Shown one piece after another: positions 62,304-64,000 of a DNA stretch of 64,000 nt. Numbering within the stretch: the first letter of the stretch is position 1; each line of letters begins with the position of its first letter. The translations under genes and the position numbers were made by a program. The DNA comes from Candidatus Shapirobacteria bacterium (GTDB lineage Bacteria; Patescibacteria; Microgenomatia; UBA12405), in the NCBI GenBank assembly GCA_028704885.1, contig JAQWEN010000001.1:434001-498000 (forward strand). Direction: 5' to 3'. The notes below the pieces were generated by a model that worked only from the letters and a program-made list of their open reading frames with translations, searched no databases and was not told the DNA's origin.

Positions 62304-63377
62304 TTATAATTTTAACTCAGCTTCAATAAAAGCGTCAAGGTCGCCATCTAAAACTCCGACAGTATCGGAAGTTTCATATTTAGTCCGTAAATCTTTAACC
62401 ATTTTATAAGGATGAAGAACGTAAGATCGGATTTGATGCCCCCAACCGGCGACAACATTTTCACCTTTAATATCTTTTTTTTCTTGGTTTTGTTTTTCTT
62501 GTTCAATAGCCCAAAGCTTGGATAGTAAAACTTCCATGGCCATATTGCGATTTTGTTCCTGTGATCTTTGACTTTGAGAACTGACGGCGATACCAGTTGG
62601 TTTGTGAACAATTCTGACAGCAGTACTAACCTTATTAACATTTTGGCCGCCATTACCACCAGATCTGTAAGCGGAAAATTCAATATCTTCTGGTTTAATG
62701 GCAACAGTATTGTCATTTTGAATAACTGGACTGACTTCGACTTTGGCAAAAGATGTTTGACGAAGCTGATCGGCATTAAAAGGAGAAAGGCGAACTAAGC
62801 GATGAGTGCCGCCTTCATGTTTAAGATAACCATAAACATAACTGCCATAGACCTTAAAATAGACTGATTTTATACCAGCTTCTTCACCAGGAGTGATATC
62901 AATCAAATCAAATTTCCAACCTTTGTGTTCAAAAAATTTCATATACATTCGCTGCAACATTGAGGCCCAATCCATAGCCTCAGTACCACCCTGCCCTGAA
63001 TGAATAGAAAAAATAGCGTTGTTTTTGTCGTATTTTCCAGATAAATAAGTTTGAAGTTCAAGATCGGATATTTTTTTATTTAAATCTCTTAAATGAGATT
63101 GCATTTCATCTTCTAAGGTAACATCTGGTTCGTTTTTTAAAAAAGCTTCGAACTCTTCTAAATTTTTAATATCGGATTCAATAGAATCAATATTTTGAAT
63201 GTTTTTTTGTAAATCAGAAATATTTTGAAGTATTTCTTGAGCTTTGTTTTGATCTTTCCAAAGATTTTCATCTTCAGCTTTTAATTTAAGATCATTTAAT
63301 TTTTCAAGGTTGGATTGATAAGATAATTTATCTTTTAAGATAATTAACTTTGATTTTAATTCAGATAAGTTTGACAT
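62304..63377 (-). CDS. prfB: Peptide chain release factor 2
   Basis: A 357-residue RF2. The stop-codon reading motif is SPF at 198-200 (VRLSPFNA), which marks RF2 (UGA/UAA) as opposed to RF1 (PxT). The catalytic GGQ is at 243-245 in GGNGGQNVNK. The frame is continuous from the ATG: the in-frame UGA and programmed +1 shift near codon 26 of E. coli prfB is absent, so expression is not autoregulated that way. prfB beside ftsEX is a known gene order in many bacteria. Confidence 0.97.
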   Translation of the reverse strand: MSNLSELKSKLIILKDKLSYQSNLEKLNDLKLKAEDENLWKDQNKAQEILQNISDLQKNIQNIDSIESDIKNLEEFEAFLKNEPDVTLEDEMQSHLRDLNKKISDLELQTYLSGKYDKNNAIFSIHSGQGGTEAMDWASMLQRMYMKFFEHKGWKFDLIDITPGEEAGIKSVYFKVYGSYVYGYLKHEGGTHRLVRLSPFNADQLRQTSFAKVEVSPVIQNDNTVAIKPEDIEFSAYRSGGNGGQNVNKVSTAVRIVHKPTGIAVSSQSQRSQEQNRNMAMEVLLSKLWAIEQEKQNQEKKDIKGENVVAGWGHQIRSYVLHPYKMVKDLRTKYETSDTVGVLDGDLDAFIEAELKL

Positions 63378-63379
63378 AA

Positions 63380-63787
63380 TTATTGTGAATCAATATTTCT
63401 GAGACTGTTTTCGTAAACATTTTTAAGAAGCATTTTTTGAATTTCTTTAATTTGTTTTTGAGGAAAACCTTGACTGGCTTCTTTAATTAAATTAATTTTT
63501 TCTTGAATAAAATTTACTGCGGGAGTTTGATTTAGATTTTCTAATTGTTGTCGACTGCCTTCTGGAATTGAATTATAAATATTGTTTCCAATTTCAGTGG
63601 TTTTTCCGAGAATAAAATTACTTTGTTTTTCATTAATAGAAATAGTCGGATCAATGCTAAGAGAAGAATTTAATTTTTGACCGGAAATATATGAGATTAT
63701 AAAAAAAATAATAACACTAAAAATAATTAATCTAATTATCGACTTAAAAGTAAATTTGACGTGTTTCTTTTTATAACCTGTGTACAC
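63380..63787 (-). CDS. Single-TM protein of unknown function
   Basis: A 135-residue protein starting at GTG. A basic N-terminus (YKKKHVKFTFK) is followed by one membrane helix at about 15-33 (SIIRLIIFSVIIFFIISY) and an extracytoplasmic, mostly helical tail rich in Gln and Asn (about 60-135). No family recognised. It lies 2 bases upstream of prfB and 21 bases after the preceding gene, so it belongs to the same operon. Confidence 0.55.
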   Translation of the reverse strand: MYTGYKKKHVKFTFKSIIRLIIFSVIIFFIISYISGQKLNSSLSIDPTISINEKQSNFILGKTTEIGNNIYNSIPEGSRQQLENLNQTPAVNFIQEKINLIKEASQGFPQKQIKEIQKMLLKNVYENSLRNIDSQ

Positions 63788-63808
63788 AAGATAATTTTAC
63801 CATTAAGA

Positions 63809-64000
63809 CTATTTTGATTTTTCAGTTAGATAGTCTTTAATTGGAGTGTCACCTATAAAACATTTTTTATCGACTTGGTTAATAAGGAAAGGAACGGGTA
63901 AACCGTCTGCGGTTAGTTTTTCAGGACAGATTTCATTGACCATTTTAGAAAAAAGGGATGAATTAGATTTGTCTTTATAAACTTCCAATTGACTAATTTT
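63809..64000 (-). CDS. C-terminal end of a thioredoxin/glutaredoxin-like protein (partial)
   Basis: A 63-residue C-terminal fragment on the - strand, running off the right edge and ending in TAG. It reads ...QLEVYKDKSNSSLFSKMVNEIC and then GLPVPFLINQVDKKCFIGDT. The VPFLI segment has the position of the thioredoxin cis-proline, and KKCFIGDTPIKDYL resembles the last strand and helix of that fold. The active-site Cys pair would be outside the window, so the assignment is tentative. Confidence 0.45.
   Translation of the reverse strand, partial: KISQLEVYKDKSNSSLFSKMVNEICPEKLTADGLPVPFLINQVDKKCFIGDTPIKDYLTEKSK

Overview
The window looks like a piece of a low-GC, extremely gene-dense bacterial genome of the Candidate Phyla Radiation, most likely Microgenomates (OP11). 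I infer this from gene content only: roughly 30% GC, almost no intergenic DNA, an unusual expansion of membrane sugar transferases, and a DUF11-like surface protein ending in a VPATG sorting-like signal. There is no 16S or tRNA gene here to settle it. UGA is used as a stop and an RF2 gene is present, which excludes the UGA=Gly CPR lineages (Gracilibacteria/Absconditabacteria).

Layout. (1) 1-3778, + strand: the end of a TMTC-like TPR membrane protein, one GT4 glycosyltransferase and two SAM methyltransferases. (2) 3779-26792, - strand: three B12-binding radical SAM proteins in a row, two GT2 enzymes, a GalE-like epimerase, a radical SAM/SPASM protein, a GT4, two CDP-paratose-2-epimerase-like SDR proteins, a GT2, a fourth B12-binding radical SAM protein, further GT2/GT4 enzymes and three PMT/ArnT-like (GT39) membrane transferases. 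Most genes touch or overlap. (3) 26872-38404, alternating strands: two PTPS-related membrane proteins, more GT39 proteins, an apparently N-terminally reduced relative, a small two-TM protein and a GT87-like protein. (4) 38398-53741, - strand: one long run of GT39, GT87-like, GT2 and GT4 genes, a Wzx-type flippase, another PTPS-related protein and a polyprenyl-phosphate sugar synthase. (5) 53788-57200: a GT87-like protein, a GT39 variant and another polyprenyl-phosphate sugar synthase. (6) 57254-64000: a DUF11/VPATG surface protein with a consensus promoter and terminator, then a - strand cell-envelope and division cluster. That cluster, in transcription order, is a partial thioredoxin-like protein, a single-TM protein, prfB, an LCP protein, a TM-anchored protein, ftsE, ftsX and a secreted coiled-coil/C39-like peptidase.

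How the parts fit. The first 57 kb is a surface-glycan island holding about 35 glycosyltransferases. Cytosolic GT2/GT4 enzymes and sugar epimerases would build lipid-linked glycans or activated sugars. Three DPM1/ALG5-like enzymes would make polyprenyl-phosphate sugars, which are the donors used by the many GT-C membrane enzymes. A flippase would export lipid-linked units. Radical SAM enzymes and methyltransferases could decorate the products. The last 7 kb links to wall remodelling: LCP for attaching glycans to the wall, FtsEX for gating a wall hydrolase, and a CwlO/PcsB-like protein whose hydrolase domain is C39-like rather than CHAP, NlpC/P60 or LytM.

No stretch over 300 bases lacks a gene. 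I see no tRNA, rRNA, CRISPR array, insertion sequence or phage gene. Where the longest reading frame begins with TTG or intrudes into a neighbour, I chose a later ATG/GTG and say so.
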